Shown here piece after piece: positions 23,101 to 31,476 of a stretch of 35,227 nt of DNA. This DNA comes from JACRAO01 sp964490895. Its GTDB lineage: Bacteria > Bdellovibrionota > UBA1018. A program made the position numbers and the translations under genes. Below the pieces are notes generated by a model. The model did not search any database. It was not told where the DNA came from and saw nothing but the letters and a program-made list of their open reading frames with translations. Positions within the stretch are counted from its first letter, which is position 1. Every line of letters begins with the position of its first letter. Where the stretch lies: contig CAZBEI010000066.1 in assembly GCA_964490895.1 (NCBI GenBank), positions 1 through 35,227 of the forward strand, read 5' to 3'.

Positions 23101-23745
23101 TTAAAACCTCAATACTTTTTGAAGTGCTAAAAATACGTCATCACTTTGATCTTTTGCACTGATTTCATTTAATTTCCCCTGTTTCTGATAATAATCCACC
23201 AATGGGGAAGTTTGACTATGATACACCTGGAGTCTTTTTTGAATGACTTGTGGCTTGTCATCTTCTCTTTGAATGAGTGCAGAGTGGCAACTGTCACAAA
23301 ATCCTTCTTTTTTAGGTTTTGGATTTATAATGTGGTACATGCTCCCACACTTGATACACGTTCTACGCCCAGACAATCGGACGATGAGCTCTTGATCCTC
23401 AATCTGAAACAACAGGGCATGATCCACTTGACGGCCTAACGTTTTAAGCATTTCATCTAGAACTTGTGCCTGAGGTAAAGTTCGTGGAAACCCATCCAAA
23501 TAAAAACCTTTTTTGCAATCTTGCGCTTGAATTCTTTCCCGAATAAGTTCGATCACAACCAAGTCAGGCACTAACGACCCCTGGTCCATAAAAGTTTTTG
23601 CTTTTTTCCCAAGCTCTGTCCCCTGACTGATGGCGGCCCTCAACATATCTCCTGTAGAAAGCTGCGGGAGAAATGTCTTCTCTACTAAACGTTTTGCTTG
23701 AGTTCCCTTGCCAGATCCAGGTGGACCAAATAATACAGTAATCAT
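23101..23745 (-). CDS. adk: Adenylate kinase (zinc-lid type)
   Basis: Interconverts ATP + AMP and 2 ADP. It is 214 aa with P-loop GPPGSGKGT (7-15), QLSTGDMLRAAI, the AMP-site GFYLDGFPRTLPQA and a long LID. The LID has Cys130, Cys133, Cys150 and Cys153 in a four-Cys zinc arrangement, as in Gram-positive and some proteobacterial enzymes. It overlaps the secY stop by 4 bp (ATGA). Confidence 0.98.
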   Translation of the reverse strand: MITVLFGPPGSGKGTQAKRLVEKTFLPQLSTGDMLRAAISQGTELGKKAKTFMDQGSLVPDLVVIELIRERIQAQDCKKGFYLDGFPRTLPQAQVLDEMLKTLGRQVDHALLFQIEDQELIVRLSGRRTCIKCGSMYHIINPKPKKEGFCDSCHSALIQREDDKPQVIQKRLQVYHSQTSPLVDYYQKQGKLNEISAKDQSDDVFLALQKVLRF

Positions 23746-25043
23746 GAATAAGCGGCGCGCCCCTTGATGCGAGTGTGCTTCATAAATCCTTCGTAGTTTC
23801 GTGAAAGCAAGAACGTTTCAATTTGAGCAACCGTATCCATAGCCACTCCCACTAAAATAAGGACGCTTGTTCCACCAAAGTAAAAAGGAACTTTCATGTT
23901 CTGAGTTAAAAGTGTTGGCAAAACACAAATCGTCGAAATATAAACCGCCCCACCGAGCGTAATCCGTGAAAGCACGTAATCAATGTATTGAGCCGTGGGA
24001 GCGCCAGGTCTGATTCCAGGGATAAAACCCCCATGTTTTTTTAAATTTTCGGCCACATCATCTGTTTTGAAAGTCACAGCAGTATAAAAATAACAAAAGA
24101 ACACAATGAGGCTGACAAACAAAATTTCGTACAAAAGTGCCCCAGGCTGAATTTGATGCGCAATCTGCTGAAAATACTTGTTTGGAAAAAATGTGGCGAC
24201 CGTGGCAGGAAACATAATGAGCGAGGACGCAAAAATAGGAGGGATCACTCCAGAAGTATTCACTTTCAAAGGCAAATGGGTGTTTTGACCCCCATAAACT
24301 TTTCGACCCACAATACGTTTAGCGTACTGAACAGGGATCCGCCTAGCTCCTCTTTCCATAAAAATAATAAAAAAGAAGGTCGCAAGAATAATCACTAAAA
24401 TTATTAAAATTTTAAAAAAACTCAGCTCTCCTGAGCGGTAGAGACCGAGTGTGCTGCCAATCCCAGACGGAATTCGAGCTGCTATTCCCGCAAAAATAAT
24501 GAGCGAAATCCCATTTCCAATTCCTCGCTCAGAAATTTGCTCCCCAAGCCACATCAAAAAAACAGTTCCAGCAGTCAAGGTACAAGTCGTCAGCAAACGA
24601 AAAGCCAGCCCGGGCTCAATCACCACTGAGGGACTTGTGTGCTCGAGTCCTGAGGCAATGCCAAACCCTTGCACAAAACACAGAAGGACTGTTCCATAGC
24701 GAGTGTATTGCGTAATTTTTTTTCGCCCCTGCTCTCCTTCTTTTTGAAGTTCGTGTAGGTAGGGCCAAACCACCGTCAGGAGTTGGAAAATAATCGAACT
24801 GCTAATATAGGGCATCACCCCTAGTGCAAAAATACTAAATCGCTCTAAAGCTCCACCGCTGAAAAGGTTAAACCAGCCAAAGATTGTGCCTTTCATATTG
24901 GCAAAAACCTGTTGTAAGGCCACCGAGTCCACCCCAGGAGTTGGGATATGAACTCCAACACGATAAACAGCTAAAATAAACAAGGAAAATAAAATACGTT
25001 TCCGTAATTCTGTGATTTTTACTATTCCTGCGATGCCTGACAT
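23742..25043 (-). CDS. secY: Protein translocase subunit SecY
   Basis: Channel-forming subunit of the Sec translocon, 433 aa with ten predicted membrane helices. Visible signatures are RILFSLFILAVYRVGVHIPT (first helix, N-terminal gate), NLFSGGALERFSIFALGVMP (plug region), ERGARRIPVQYAKR (cytoplasmic ribosome/SecA loop), GGFIPGIRPGAPTAQYID and the C-terminal basic tail RIKGRAAYS. It starts 1 nt after the rplO stop. Confidence 0.98.
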   Translation of the reverse strand: MSGIAGIVKITELRKRILFSLFILAVYRVGVHIPTPGVDSVALQQVFANMKGTIFGWFNLFSGGALERFSIFALGVMPYISSSIIFQLLTVVWPYLHELQKEGEQGRKKITQYTRYGTVLLCFVQGFGIASGLEHTSPSVVIEPGLAFRLLTTCTLTAGTVFLMWLGEQISERGIGNGISLIIFAGIAARIPSGIGSTLGLYRSGELSFFKILIILVIILATFFFIIFMERGARRIPVQYAKRIVGRKVYGGQNTHLPLKVNTSGVIPPIFASSLIMFPATVATFFPNKYFQQIAHQIQPGALLYEILFVSLIVFFCYFYTAVTFKTDDVAENLKKHGGFIPGIRPGAPTAQYIDYVLSRITLGGAVYISTICVLPTLLTQNMKVPFYFGGTSVLILVGVAMDTVAQIETFLLSRNYEGFMKHTRIKGRAAYS

Positions 25044-25044
25044 G

Positions 25045-25524
25045 TTATTTTTTTACCTTTTTTAACCGAGGGAAAGTGACGATCTCTACTTTGCCGCCTG
25101 CCTTCTGAATTTTCTCGACTGCTTGAGCGCTTACTCGATGTGCTTTGATATGAAAGGTCTTTGTCAACTCGCCTGTTCCTAAAACAGTGAGCTTTTCGTG
25201 GGTCCCTTTGATCACCTTTGCCTCGGACAAAGTTTTAAGGGAGATCTCCGGAAATTCTGAAATATTAAGAAGCTCTAACCTCCCCACATTCACAATGGCA
25301 TTCGATCGCCTTGTAAAATTTTTGAACCCTCTCTTCGGGAGCCGACGATAAAGTGGCATTTGGCCGCCTTCGAAACCAGGCCTCACATGCCCACCTGTGC
25401 GGGCAAGCTGTCCCTTGTCTCCCTTACCCGAAGTTTGACCCAGTCCAGAACCAGGCCCACGCCCTAATCTTTTTCGCTTTTGGGTAGCACCGGGATGCGC
25501 ACGCAACGTATTGAGTTGTAACAT
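25045..25524 (-). CDS. rplO: 50S ribosomal protein L15
   Basis: Late 50S assembly protein of 159 aa. The N-terminal Gly/Arg-rich extension is canonical (RKRLGRGPGSGLGQTSGKG, GFEGGQMPLYRRLPKRGF). The C-terminal globular part ends in a Lys-rich stretch. It follows rpmD by 2 nt. Confidence 0.97.
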   Translation of the reverse strand: MLQLNTLRAHPGATQKRKRLGRGPGSGLGQTSGKGDKGQLARTGGHVRPGFEGGQMPLYRRLPKRGFKNFTRRSNAIVNVGRLELLNISEFPEISLKTLSEAKVIKGTHEKLTVLGTGELTKTFHIKAHRVSAQAVEKIQKAGGKVEIVTFPRLKKVKK

Positions 25525-25526
25525 AT

Positions 25527-25724
25527 TTATCTCACCTCTGAAACGACGTCTAACAAATGAATCACTTTCTTAATCATCCCTCGCACCGAAGGAGTATTCT
25601 CTAACGTTCGAAGTTGCTCTCGATGCTTCAATCCCAGTCCACTTACAGTTGCTCTTTGGTCTGGGGGACAGCCAATCAGGCTCTTTCTTAATCGAATGGT
25701 AATGGTTCTTTTGGTCACTGTCAT
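25527..25724 (-). CDS. rpmD: 50S ribosomal protein L30
   Basis: Small 50S protein of 65 aa with the ferredoxin-like L30 pattern (ITIRLRKSLIGCPPDQRATV, GLGLKHREQ, NTPSVRGMIKKVIHLL). It lies between rpsE and rplO in standard order. Confidence 0.96.
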   Translation of the reverse strand: MTVTKRTITIRLRKSLIGCPPDQRATVSGLGLKHREQLRTLENTPSVRGMIKKVIHLLDVVSEVR

Positions 25725-25734
25725 AAAATTTCCT

Positions 25735-26244
25735 CTACATGATTTCTGCTACTGTTTTTCCTCTTCCTTTGGCAATCTCCTCAAAATTTCTTAAATTTTT
25801 TAAACCCTCTAGCGTCGCTCGAACCACATTGTGAGGATTGTCTCGCCTCAATGACTTTGTCAAAATGTCCTTGATTCCAGCCACTTCTAAAATCGCTCTC
25901 ACAACGGAACTGGCAATCACTCCCGTTCCCTCAGCCGCCGGCTTCATGAGAACCTGACTGGCTCCAAAATGCCCCAAGATTTGGTGAGGAATAGTATTTC
26001 CACTCAAGGAGACTTTTATCATGTTTTTCTTGGCCAATTTTCCAGCTTTTTTTATTGCTTCTGGGACTTCGCCGGCCTTTCCGAGTCCAACTCCGACTTG
26101 GCCTTTTTTATCTCCTACAACAACAATGGCCGCAAAGCTAAATCGCCTTCCTCCTTTGACCACTTTAGCGCAACGATTGATGTGAATCACTCTGTCTTCG
26201 TACTCTGAATCTTCTTGTTTCCTAGCCTGTGAATGACTTGCCAT
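25735..26244 (-). CDS. rpsE: 30S ribosomal protein S5
   Basis: S5 of 169 aa, lining the mRNA entry and affecting accuracy. It has the double-stranded-RNA-binding-like N domain (RVIHINRCAKVVKGGRRFSF, VGDKKGQVGVGLGKAGEV) and the C domain (AAEGTGVIASSVVRAILEVA). Order rplR-rpsE-rpmD is standard. Confidence 0.98.
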   Translation of the reverse strand: MASHSQARKQEDSEYEDRVIHINRCAKVVKGGRRFSFAAIVVVGDKKGQVGVGLGKAGEVPEAIKKAGKLAKKNMIKVSLSGNTIPHQILGHFGASQVLMKPAAEGTGVIASSVVRAILEVAGIKDILTKSLRRDNPHNVVRATLEGLKNLRNFEEIAKGRGKTVAEIM

Positions 26245-26290
26245 TTTTTTATCTCCCTAGAGCTTGTAATAAATTAATTCACAAGCCCCT

Positions 26291-26668
26291 TTAAAATTTT
26301 AATCCGCCTTCTCTTGCAGCATCTGCCAAAGCCTTCACTTGCCCATGGTACAAATACCCACCTCGATCAAAAACAACTTGATTGATTTTCTTTGCAAGTG
26401 CGCGCTTGGCCACCAAGTTTCCCAACTGTTTTGCCCCATCGATGGTTCCATGAACTTTTTCACGAAGTTCTTCTTCGAGTGTAGAAGCAGCCACCAGTGT
26501 GTGCCCTTTGAGATCGTCTATGAGCTGAACATACAGGTGCTGATTGGAACGATAGACACTCATTCTGGGGCGTTCTAAAGAACCCTCAACTCGTGAGCGA
26601 ATTCTCTTTTTCCGCTTAAATCTGACAATTCTTTTCTGACTTGTTCTTTTTCTGGGTTGAGTAGCCAT
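26291..26668 (-). CDS. rplR: 50S ribosomal protein L18
   Basis: 5S rRNA binder of 125 aa. A basic N-terminus (RKRTSQKRIVRFKRKKRIRS) precedes RPRMSVYRSNQHLYVQLIDD and the C-terminal YHGQVKALADAAREGGLKF signature. It lies 11 nt after rplF. Confidence 0.97.
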   Translation of the reverse strand: MATQPRKRTSQKRIVRFKRKKRIRSRVEGSLERPRMSVYRSNQHLYVQLIDDLKGHTLVAASTLEEELREKVHGTIDGAKQLGNLVAKRALAKKINQVVFDRGGYLYHGQVKALADAAREGGLKF

Positions 26669-26679
26669 TTAAAACCTCA

Positions 26680-27225
26680 TTACTTTGCACCAGCAGCTTT
26701 ACCCTGCTTACGGATAATGTGCTCGTCTACATATTTAATTCCTTTGCCCTGGTAAGGCTCAGGTTTCCTAAAAGATCTAATTTTCGCTGCCGCCATTCCC
26801 ACTCCTATTTTATCTGCACCCGTTACAATCACACGGGTGTTATTTTCGACTTTAGCGGTAATCCCTACAGGCATCGTATAATCAATGGGATGCGAATAAC
26901 CCACATTTAGAGTCAAAACATTGCCTTTTGTAGCAGCTCGGTACCCCACACCTATAATATCAAGTTCTTTTGAAAACCCAGTGTGAACCCCATGCACCAT
27001 GTTGTGAACGAGAGTACGGGTGAGCCCATGCAAAGCAGAAGCATGGGGAGTAAGCTGATCTTCGAGAGTGAACAAAATAATTCCTCCCTCCACCTTTGCA
27101 GAAACACCTACGGGCAGAGAATGCGAAAGCTTTCCCTTGGGACCTTCCACTTTCACTAAACGATCTTTGACTTCTACTTTTACTCCCTGCAAAATTTTTA
27201 CAGGAACCTTACCTACGCGAGACAT
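26680..27225 (-). CDS. rplF: 50S ribosomal protein L6
   Basis: L6 of 181 aa near the factor-binding site, with two similar halves. Signatures are MSRVGKVPVKI, VKVEGPKGKLS, GVGYRA and the C-terminal EPYQGKGIKYVDEHIIRKQG. It starts 3 nt after the rpsH stop. Confidence 0.98.
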   Translation of the reverse strand: MSRVGKVPVKILQGVKVEVKDRLVKVEGPKGKLSHSLPVGVSAKVEGGIILFTLEDQLTPHASALHGLTRTLVHNMVHGVHTGFSKELDIIGVGYRAATKGNVLTLNVGYSHPIDYTMPVGITAKVENNTRVIVTGADKIGVGMAAAKIRSFRKPEPYQGKGIKYVDEHIIRKQGKAAGAK

Positions 27226-27228
27226 AAA

Positions 27229-27627
27229 TCACCATACCTCACAAAGAACTTCGCCGCCCATCATCGATGCCTTTGCACGATGCCCTGTCATCACCCCTTT
27301 TGAGGTGGAAACAATTGCAATTCCTGCACCACCGAGTGGACGTGGAATTTTTAGATACCCTGCGTATTGTCTCAACCCTGGACGACTCACTCTTTTGATT
27401 CCACGAATAACAGGTTCTCCACGCTCTGTATATTTTAAATAAATTTTAATCAGGGGATGCCCTTCCTCACGGTGAAGTCTAAAATTTTTAATGTAGCCTT
27501 CTTCCTTGAGCACTCGAACAATATTGGCTTTGAGTCGAGAAGCAGGAACTTCTAACTTTTCGTGCTTCTCTTTATTGGAGTTCCGAATTCTTGTTAATAA
27601 ATCAGCAACTGGATCTGTCATGCCCAT
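27229..27627 (-). CDS. rpsH: 30S ribosomal protein S8
   Basis: Primary 16S binder of 132 aa: DPVADLLTRIRNSNKEKHE at the start, GYIKNFRL, then RVSRPGLRQYAGYLKIPRPL and STSKGVMTGHRA, ending GGEVLCEVW. In E. coli S8 represses the spc operon; no matching site was identified here. Confidence 0.98.
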   Translation of the reverse strand: MGMTDPVADLLTRIRNSNKEKHEKLEVPASRLKANIVRVLKEEGYIKNFRLHREEGHPLIKIYLKYTERGEPVIRGIKRVSRPGLRQYAGYLKIPRPLGGAGIAIVSTSKGVMTGHRAKASMMGGEVLCEVW

Positions 27628-27649
27628 AATTAATCAAACCTTTCTCTTC

Positions 27650-27835
27650 TTACCAACTCGACTTCACTACTCCAGGGAGTTGCCCTTTCAAGGCAAGACC
27701 CCTAAAGCACAGACGACACATATTAAATTTTCGCATATAGGCGCGAGCCCTTCCACAGATGGGACAACGATTGTGTACACGAACTTTAAACTTTAGTTTT
27801 TTTCCAATTTTTTCAATCTTCGCGAGTGTCGACAA
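27650..27835 (-). CDS. rpsN: 30S ribosomal protein S14, zinc-binding type Z
   Basis: The 61-aa zinc form of S14 with Cys24, Cys27, Cys40 and Cys43 (RCPICGRARAY, MCRLCFRGLA), ending GQLPGVVKSSW. The start is set at a TTG (27833-27835) with AGGAGG 6 nt upstream. This gives exactly the usual type-Z length and leaves a 13-nt gap after rplE. An ATG at 27868 would add 11 residues and overlap rplE without its own good ribosome site. Confidence 0.93.
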   Translation of the reverse strand: MSTLAKIEKIGKKLKFKVRVHNRCPICGRARAYMRKFNMCRLCFRGLALKGQLPGVVKSSW

Positions 27836-27848
27836 AAAAGGCCTCCTT

Positions 27849-28607
27849 TTACTTTCTAAATGGAACACCCAGACCCGTCAATACGGCTCTCGAGTGTTCA
27901 TTATTATTTGCTGTGGTCGCAATAGTCACAGTCATTCCACGAACTTTATCTATTTTGTCGTAGTTGACTTCTGGAAAAATAATTTGTTCTTTAATCCCCA
28001 TTGAATAATTCCCTCTCCCATCAAAAGATTTCGGATCGAGTCCTTTGAAATCTCGAACTCTGGGCAATGCCACATTCAAAACTCGGTCTAAAAATTCAAA
28101 CATTCGAGCACGTCGTAAAGTCACGACAACGCCCAAGGGTAAGCCTTTTCGAATTTTGAAGGTCGCAATAGATTTTTTAGCTCTTGTCAAAACCGCTTTT
28201 TGCCCCGTAATGGACATGAGCTCTTCGAGTGCATTGTCTAATACCTTTGGATTGGCCACCGCTTCTTTGACCGCACAGTTAATCACTATCTTTGAGAGAC
28301 GAGGAACCTGCATGGTATTCTTAAACTCAAACTCTTTCATCACCGAGGGCACGACTTTTTCGCGATAGAAGGCCAGAAGCCTTGGGGTTTTACTTGGAGA
28401 AATGTGGGTTTCTCCGGGAGCGGCAATTTTAATCTGGGCAGCTTCTGTCTCTTTTGATTTTTTTGTTTTAGCAGCTAAAGATAGAGCCTTTTTGGCTTCT
28501 TTGGCTTCCTTTGCAGCTTTTGAGGCCGCGGCCTGAGCTTTTGCTTCTTCTGGCCCCCCACTCTCCGCATCATCTTTATCTTTATCTTTACCTTTTTTAG
28601 AACCCAT
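27849..28607 (-). CDS. rplE: 50S ribosomal protein L5 with long N-terminal extension
   Basis: L5 binds 5S rRNA and contacts the P-site tRNA. The core starts near residue 75 (LLAFYREKVVPSVMKEFEF, MQVPRLSKIVINCAV) and continues through VTLRRARMFEFLDRVLNVAL and GIKEQIIFPEVNYD. Ordinary L5 is about 180 aa; this has 252. The first ~73 residues are Lys/Ala/Glu-rich (GSKKGKDKDKDDAE, AAKEAKEAKKAL). Internal methionines do not offer a start nearer the core. Confidence 0.97.
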   Translation of the reverse strand: MGSKKGKDKDKDDAESGGPEEAKAQAAASKAAKEAKEAKKALSLAAKTKKSKETEAAQIKIAAPGETHISPSKTPRLLAFYREKVVPSVMKEFEFKNTMQVPRLSKIVINCAVKEAVANPKVLDNALEELMSITGQKAVLTRAKKSIATFKIRKGLPLGVVVTLRRARMFEFLDRVLNVALPRVRDFKGLDPKSFDGRGNYSMGIKEQIIFPEVNYDKIDKVRGMTVTIATTANNNEHSRAVLTGLGVPFRK

Positions 28608-28632
28608 TTTTAAAATCTCCTAAATGACTTTC

Positions 28633-28980
28633 TTACTTAACTAAATCCAAATCCCCATCGCAACGCTTACAAAACCGGATTTTCTTCGAACTCCCCTCGC
28701 TCTGTTTGATCCCATGCCTCACTCCACGATTGCATTTCGGACAGAGTAAAAGGACATTGGAGTAATGCAGCCCTGATTCTTTTTCTAAAAACCCTCCTTG
28801 TGGGTTTTTTTGATCAGGGCGAACGTGTTTCTTTACTAAACCTACCTTTTCTACAAGTATGCGACCCGTCTTAGCGAGCACCTTTAGGACTTTTCCTGTT
28901 TTGCCCTTGTGTGAGCCGGAAATGACTTGAACTTGGTCATTTTTTCGAATCGATACTTTGAATAAATGAGAGGGTAACAT
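28633..28980 (-). CDS. rplX: 50S ribosomal protein L24 with C-terminal zinc ribbon
   Basis: Early 50S assembly initiator of 115 aa. The KOW motif is clear (NDQVQVISGSHKGKTGKVLK). The C-terminal part carries LLLCPKCNRGVRH and RFCKRCDGDL, two CX2C pairs that should bind zinc. The first ~7 residues (MLPSHLF) are slightly longer than usual. Confidence 0.97.
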   Translation of the reverse strand: MLPSHLFKVSIRKNDQVQVISGSHKGKTGKVLKVLAKTGRILVEKVGLVKKHVRPDQKNPQGGFLEKESGLHYSNVLLLCPKCNRGVRHGIKQSEGSSKKIRFCKRCDGDLDLVK

Positions 28981-29009
28981 CTTAATTTTTCCTCATAAAA
29001 TTTCTGGCC

Positions 29010-29378
29010 TCATAACACTTCTGGGGCGAGAGAAATAATTTTAGTGAACGCTTTGGCCCGAAGCTCTCTTGCAACCGGTCCAAAGATACGAGTTCCCACA
29101 GGCTCATTTTGAGCATTGATTAAAACAGCAGAATTAGTATCAAACCGAATGTAAGTCCCATCGTTTCGATTGACTTCTTTTCTTGTTCGGACAATCACAG
29201 CTTTCAAAATTTCTCCTTTTTTAACTTTCGCAGTGGGAATGGCGTCTTTCACGGTCACCACAATCACATCCCCCAGCGTGGCATACCTACGTCTGCTGCC
29301 ACCTAAAACCTTAATACACATCACTGATTTTGCCCCTGAGTTATCAGCCACATCTAAACGAGTTGTCATCTGAATCAT
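29010..29378 (-). CDS. rplN: 50S ribosomal protein L14
   Basis: L14 of 122 aa at the subunit interface: MIQMTTRLDVADNSGAKSV, VLGGSRRRYATLGDVIVV, RTRKEVNRNDGTYIRFD and the C-terminal GTRIFGPVARELR. Its ATG overlaps the rpsQ stop (ATGA). Confidence 0.98.
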   Translation of the reverse strand: MIQMTTRLDVADNSGAKSVMCIKVLGGSRRRYATLGDVIVVTVKDAIPTAKVKKGEILKAVIVRTRKEVNRNDGTYIRFDTNSAVLINAQNEPVGTRIFGPVARELRAKAFTKIISLAPEVL

Positions 29379-29707
29379 ACGCTCACCTCTTGTGAAATCT
29401 CATCATGGCCTTTTCTCAATATGGACCGAAGAACCCAATGTTTCTCTCGGCTCAGTGGCCTGGATGAAACAATAGAAACCAAATCTCCGATTTTAGCCTC
29501 ATTTTTTTCGTCGTGAGCTTTGTACTTACGAGAAAGATGCAGGTATTTTTTATAAAACTTATCTCGAACACTTCGATCTACTTTTACGACAATTGTCTTT
29601 TGCATCTTATCACTGACGACAATACCTCTCAAAACCCGTCTTTTTTGGAGTGGATTCCTTGTATCTAGAACAACCACCACCGGCTTTTTTTCTTGTTTTG
29701 CCACCAT
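29375..29707 (-). CDS. rpsQ: 30S ribosomal protein S17
   Basis: Primary 16S binder of 110 aa. The OB-fold core is RVLRGIVVSDKMQKTIVVKV, then HDEKNEAKIGDLVSI and SRPLSREKHWVL. About 18 extra N-terminal residues and a short acidic tail make it longer than the usual ~85 aa. Confidence 0.96.
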   Translation of the reverse strand: MVAKQEKKPVVVVLDTRNPLQKRRVLRGIVVSDKMQKTIVVKVDRSVRDKFYKKYLHLSRKYKAHDEKNEAKIGDLVSIVSSRPLSREKHWVLRSILRKGHDEISQEVSV

Positions 29708-29726
29708 TGTCTATTCCTCTTTCAAA

Positions 29727-29939
29727 TTAACTGGGTTTAGAGCTTTGAACACTCTTCGTTTTTAACATCTTCATTCGTGCTAAATCTTTTCGCGATTTCC
29801 ATATCGAAGACCAGTTTTCAAGTTGTCCAGTTGCACACTTCATCCGTGCCTGAAAAAGCTGTGTTTGGGTTTCCCGAATCTTTGTGTCGAGTTCGTTTTG
29901 AGTCAAATTTTTTAATTCCTTAAATCTTTTAGTAGACAC
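29727..29939 (-). CDS. rpmC: 50S ribosomal protein L29
   Basis: Two-helix protein of 70 aa at the tunnel exit (KELKNLTQNELDTKIRETQT, LFQARMKCATGQLEN). The start is a GTG (29937-29939) with AAGGAG 7 nt upstream, 4 nt after the rplP stop. Confidence 0.95.
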   Translation of the reverse strand: MSTKRFKELKNLTQNELDTKIRETQTQLFQARMKCATGQLENWSSIWKSRKDLARMKMLKTKSVQSSKPS

Positions 29940-29943
29940 GTTT

Positions 29944-30423
29944 TTACTCCTTTACCACTGCAGGTGGGCTTAGGGCCGTTGGTGCAATCACAAGTGGAGC
30001 CCCCACTTGCGAAGGATGTGTTTTATCAATCGGCAAACACTGCAAAGGCAGCTTATGATCTGCAAGTCTCAAAGCTTCGAAAGCTTCCACCCTCGAAATT
30101 CCAGACATTTCAAAAACAATCCGCCCAGGCTTCACCACTGCACACCACTCCTCAACATTTCCTTTTCCAGATCCCATTCGAGTTTCAGCCGGTTTTTTAA
30201 TCAAAGGCTTATCTGGAAAAATTCGAATCCAAATTTTTCCACCCCTTTTTACATAACGAGTCATGGCCACACGAGCTGCTTCGAGTTGTTTCGAAGTAAT
30301 CCTTCCGCACTCCGTTGCCCGAAGTCCATAATCACCAAAAAAAAGAAAACAGCCTCGATTGGCTTTTCCTCTCATTTTCCCTTTTTGCTGCTTTCTCCAT
30401 TTGACTTTCTTTGGGGACAACAT
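29944..30423 (-). CDS. rplP: 50S ribosomal protein L16
   Basis: L16 of 159 aa next to the A-site and peptidyl-transferase centre. Signatures are MLSPKKVKWRKQQKGKMRG, FGDYGLRATECGRITSKQLE, RKGGKIWIRIF-like RGGKIWIRIFPDKP, and ETRMGSGKGNVEEWCAVVKP. About 20 extra hydrophobic C-terminal residues (LVIAPTALSPPAVVKE) exceed the usual ~137 aa. Confidence 0.97.
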   Translation of the reverse strand: MLSPKKVKWRKQQKGKMRGKANRGCFLFFGDYGLRATECGRITSKQLEAARVAMTRYVKRGGKIWIRIFPDKPLIKKPAETRMGSGKGNVEEWCAVVKPGRIVFEMSGISRVEAFEALRLADHKLPLQCLPIDKTHPSQVGAPLVIAPTALSPPAVVKE

Positions 30424-30434
30424 TTTTCACTCCT

Positions 30435-31109
30435 TTAGACTGTTCCTTGCATGGCTTTGGCCTCTATGATGGCTTGTTTTTTGAGGGTCAACATTTCTCC
30501 ATGATAAACCCAAGATTTTACTCCAATGATTCCATAGGTTGTTTTTGCTTCAGCAAAGCCATAGTCTATATTGGCTCTCAAAGTATGAAGTGGCACACTG
30601 TCTTCGCTATACCATTCTGTGCGCGCAATTTCTGCTCCACCGAGTCTCCCTGAAACTCTAATTTTGATACCTTTGATGCCTTGTTTAAAAGCCGCCGTCA
30701 TGCATTTTTTCATAGCCCTTCTAAAAGCAACTCGTTTTTCTAATTGAGCGGCCACATTTTCTGCAATGAACTGGGCATTGGACTCAGGTTTTTTAACTTC
30801 GATAATATTTAGAAAAATTTCATTTTTCGAAAGCCCCTGCACCTCGGCTTTGAGAGACTCTACCCCGGCTCCTTTTTTCCCAATGACAATTCCAGGCCGA
30901 GCAGTGTGGACGTTGATCTTTATTTTATTGGCTGCTCTTTCAATTTCTATTTTTGAAATTCCAGCACTGTAGAGTTTTTCTTTAAGATACTCTCTCAATT
31001 TAATATCTTCGTGCAACAATACGCTATAGCCTTTTTTTGCAAACCAGCGACTATCCCAAGTGCGGGTAATTCCCAAACGAAATCCTATTGGATGGACTTT
31101 TTGACCCAT
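30435..31109 (-). CDS. rpsC: 30S ribosomal protein S3
   Basis: S3 of 224 aa at the mRNA entry. It has MGQKVHPIGFRLGITRTWDS, a KH domain (RPGIVIGKKGAGVESLKAEV) and the C-terminal GIKIRVSGRLGGAEIARTEW and GVKSWVYHGEM. It follows rplV by 10 nt. Confidence 0.98.
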   Translation of the reverse strand: MGQKVHPIGFRLGITRTWDSRWFAKKGYSVLLHEDIKLREYLKEKLYSAGISKIEIERAANKIKINVHTARPGIVIGKKGAGVESLKAEVQGLSKNEIFLNIIEVKKPESNAQFIAENVAAQLEKRVAFRRAMKKCMTAAFKQGIKGIKIRVSGRLGGAEIARTEWYSEDSVPLHTLRANIDYGFAEAKTTYGIIGVKSWVYHGEMLTLKKQAIIEAKAMQGTV

Positions 31110-31119
31110 ATTTTTCCTC

Positions 31120-31461
31120 TCAGCGCTCAGCTAATGTCACTGAAATGTGACTTGATTTTTTGTTGATGCGAAATGCCGATCCCTTGGCTCGTGGCCGAAA
31201 CCTTTTTAAAATAGGGCCTCCGCCCACCAAAATTGTTTTTACATACAGGTTGTCAATATCCACAGTGCCCTTTCCTTTCTGATCGGCATTGGCGACTGCA
31301 CTTTTGAGCAACCCATAAAGCAATCCGGCCGTCCTTTTTCTTGGAGAAAAACGAAGGGTATTCAAAGCTTCGTTGATATTTTTTCCTCTCACCTCGTCGG
31401 CTAGCAGCCCCACTTTTCTAGGTGTAATTCTGATAAAACTAAGTTTTGCTTTCGATTCCAT
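31120..31461 (-). CDS. rplV: 50S ribosomal protein L22
   Basis: L22 of 113 aa, whose loop lines the exit tunnel. Visible are FIRITPRKVGLLADEVRGKN, LLKSAVANADQKG, and the tunnel beta-hairpin GGGPILKRFRPRAKGSAFRI. Confidence 0.97.
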   Translation of the reverse strand: MESKAKLSFIRITPRKVGLLADEVRGKNINEALNTLRFSPRKRTAGLLYGLLKSAVANADQKGKGTVDIDNLYVKTILVGGGPILKRFRPRAKGSAFRINKKSSHISVTLAER

Positions 31462-31476
31462 AAGTTTGATGTCCTT

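Noticed and set aside
30007..30438. 143-codon plus-strand frame opposite rplP
   Set aside because: It is a shadow of L16 with atypical composition (Ser/Phe/His-rich).
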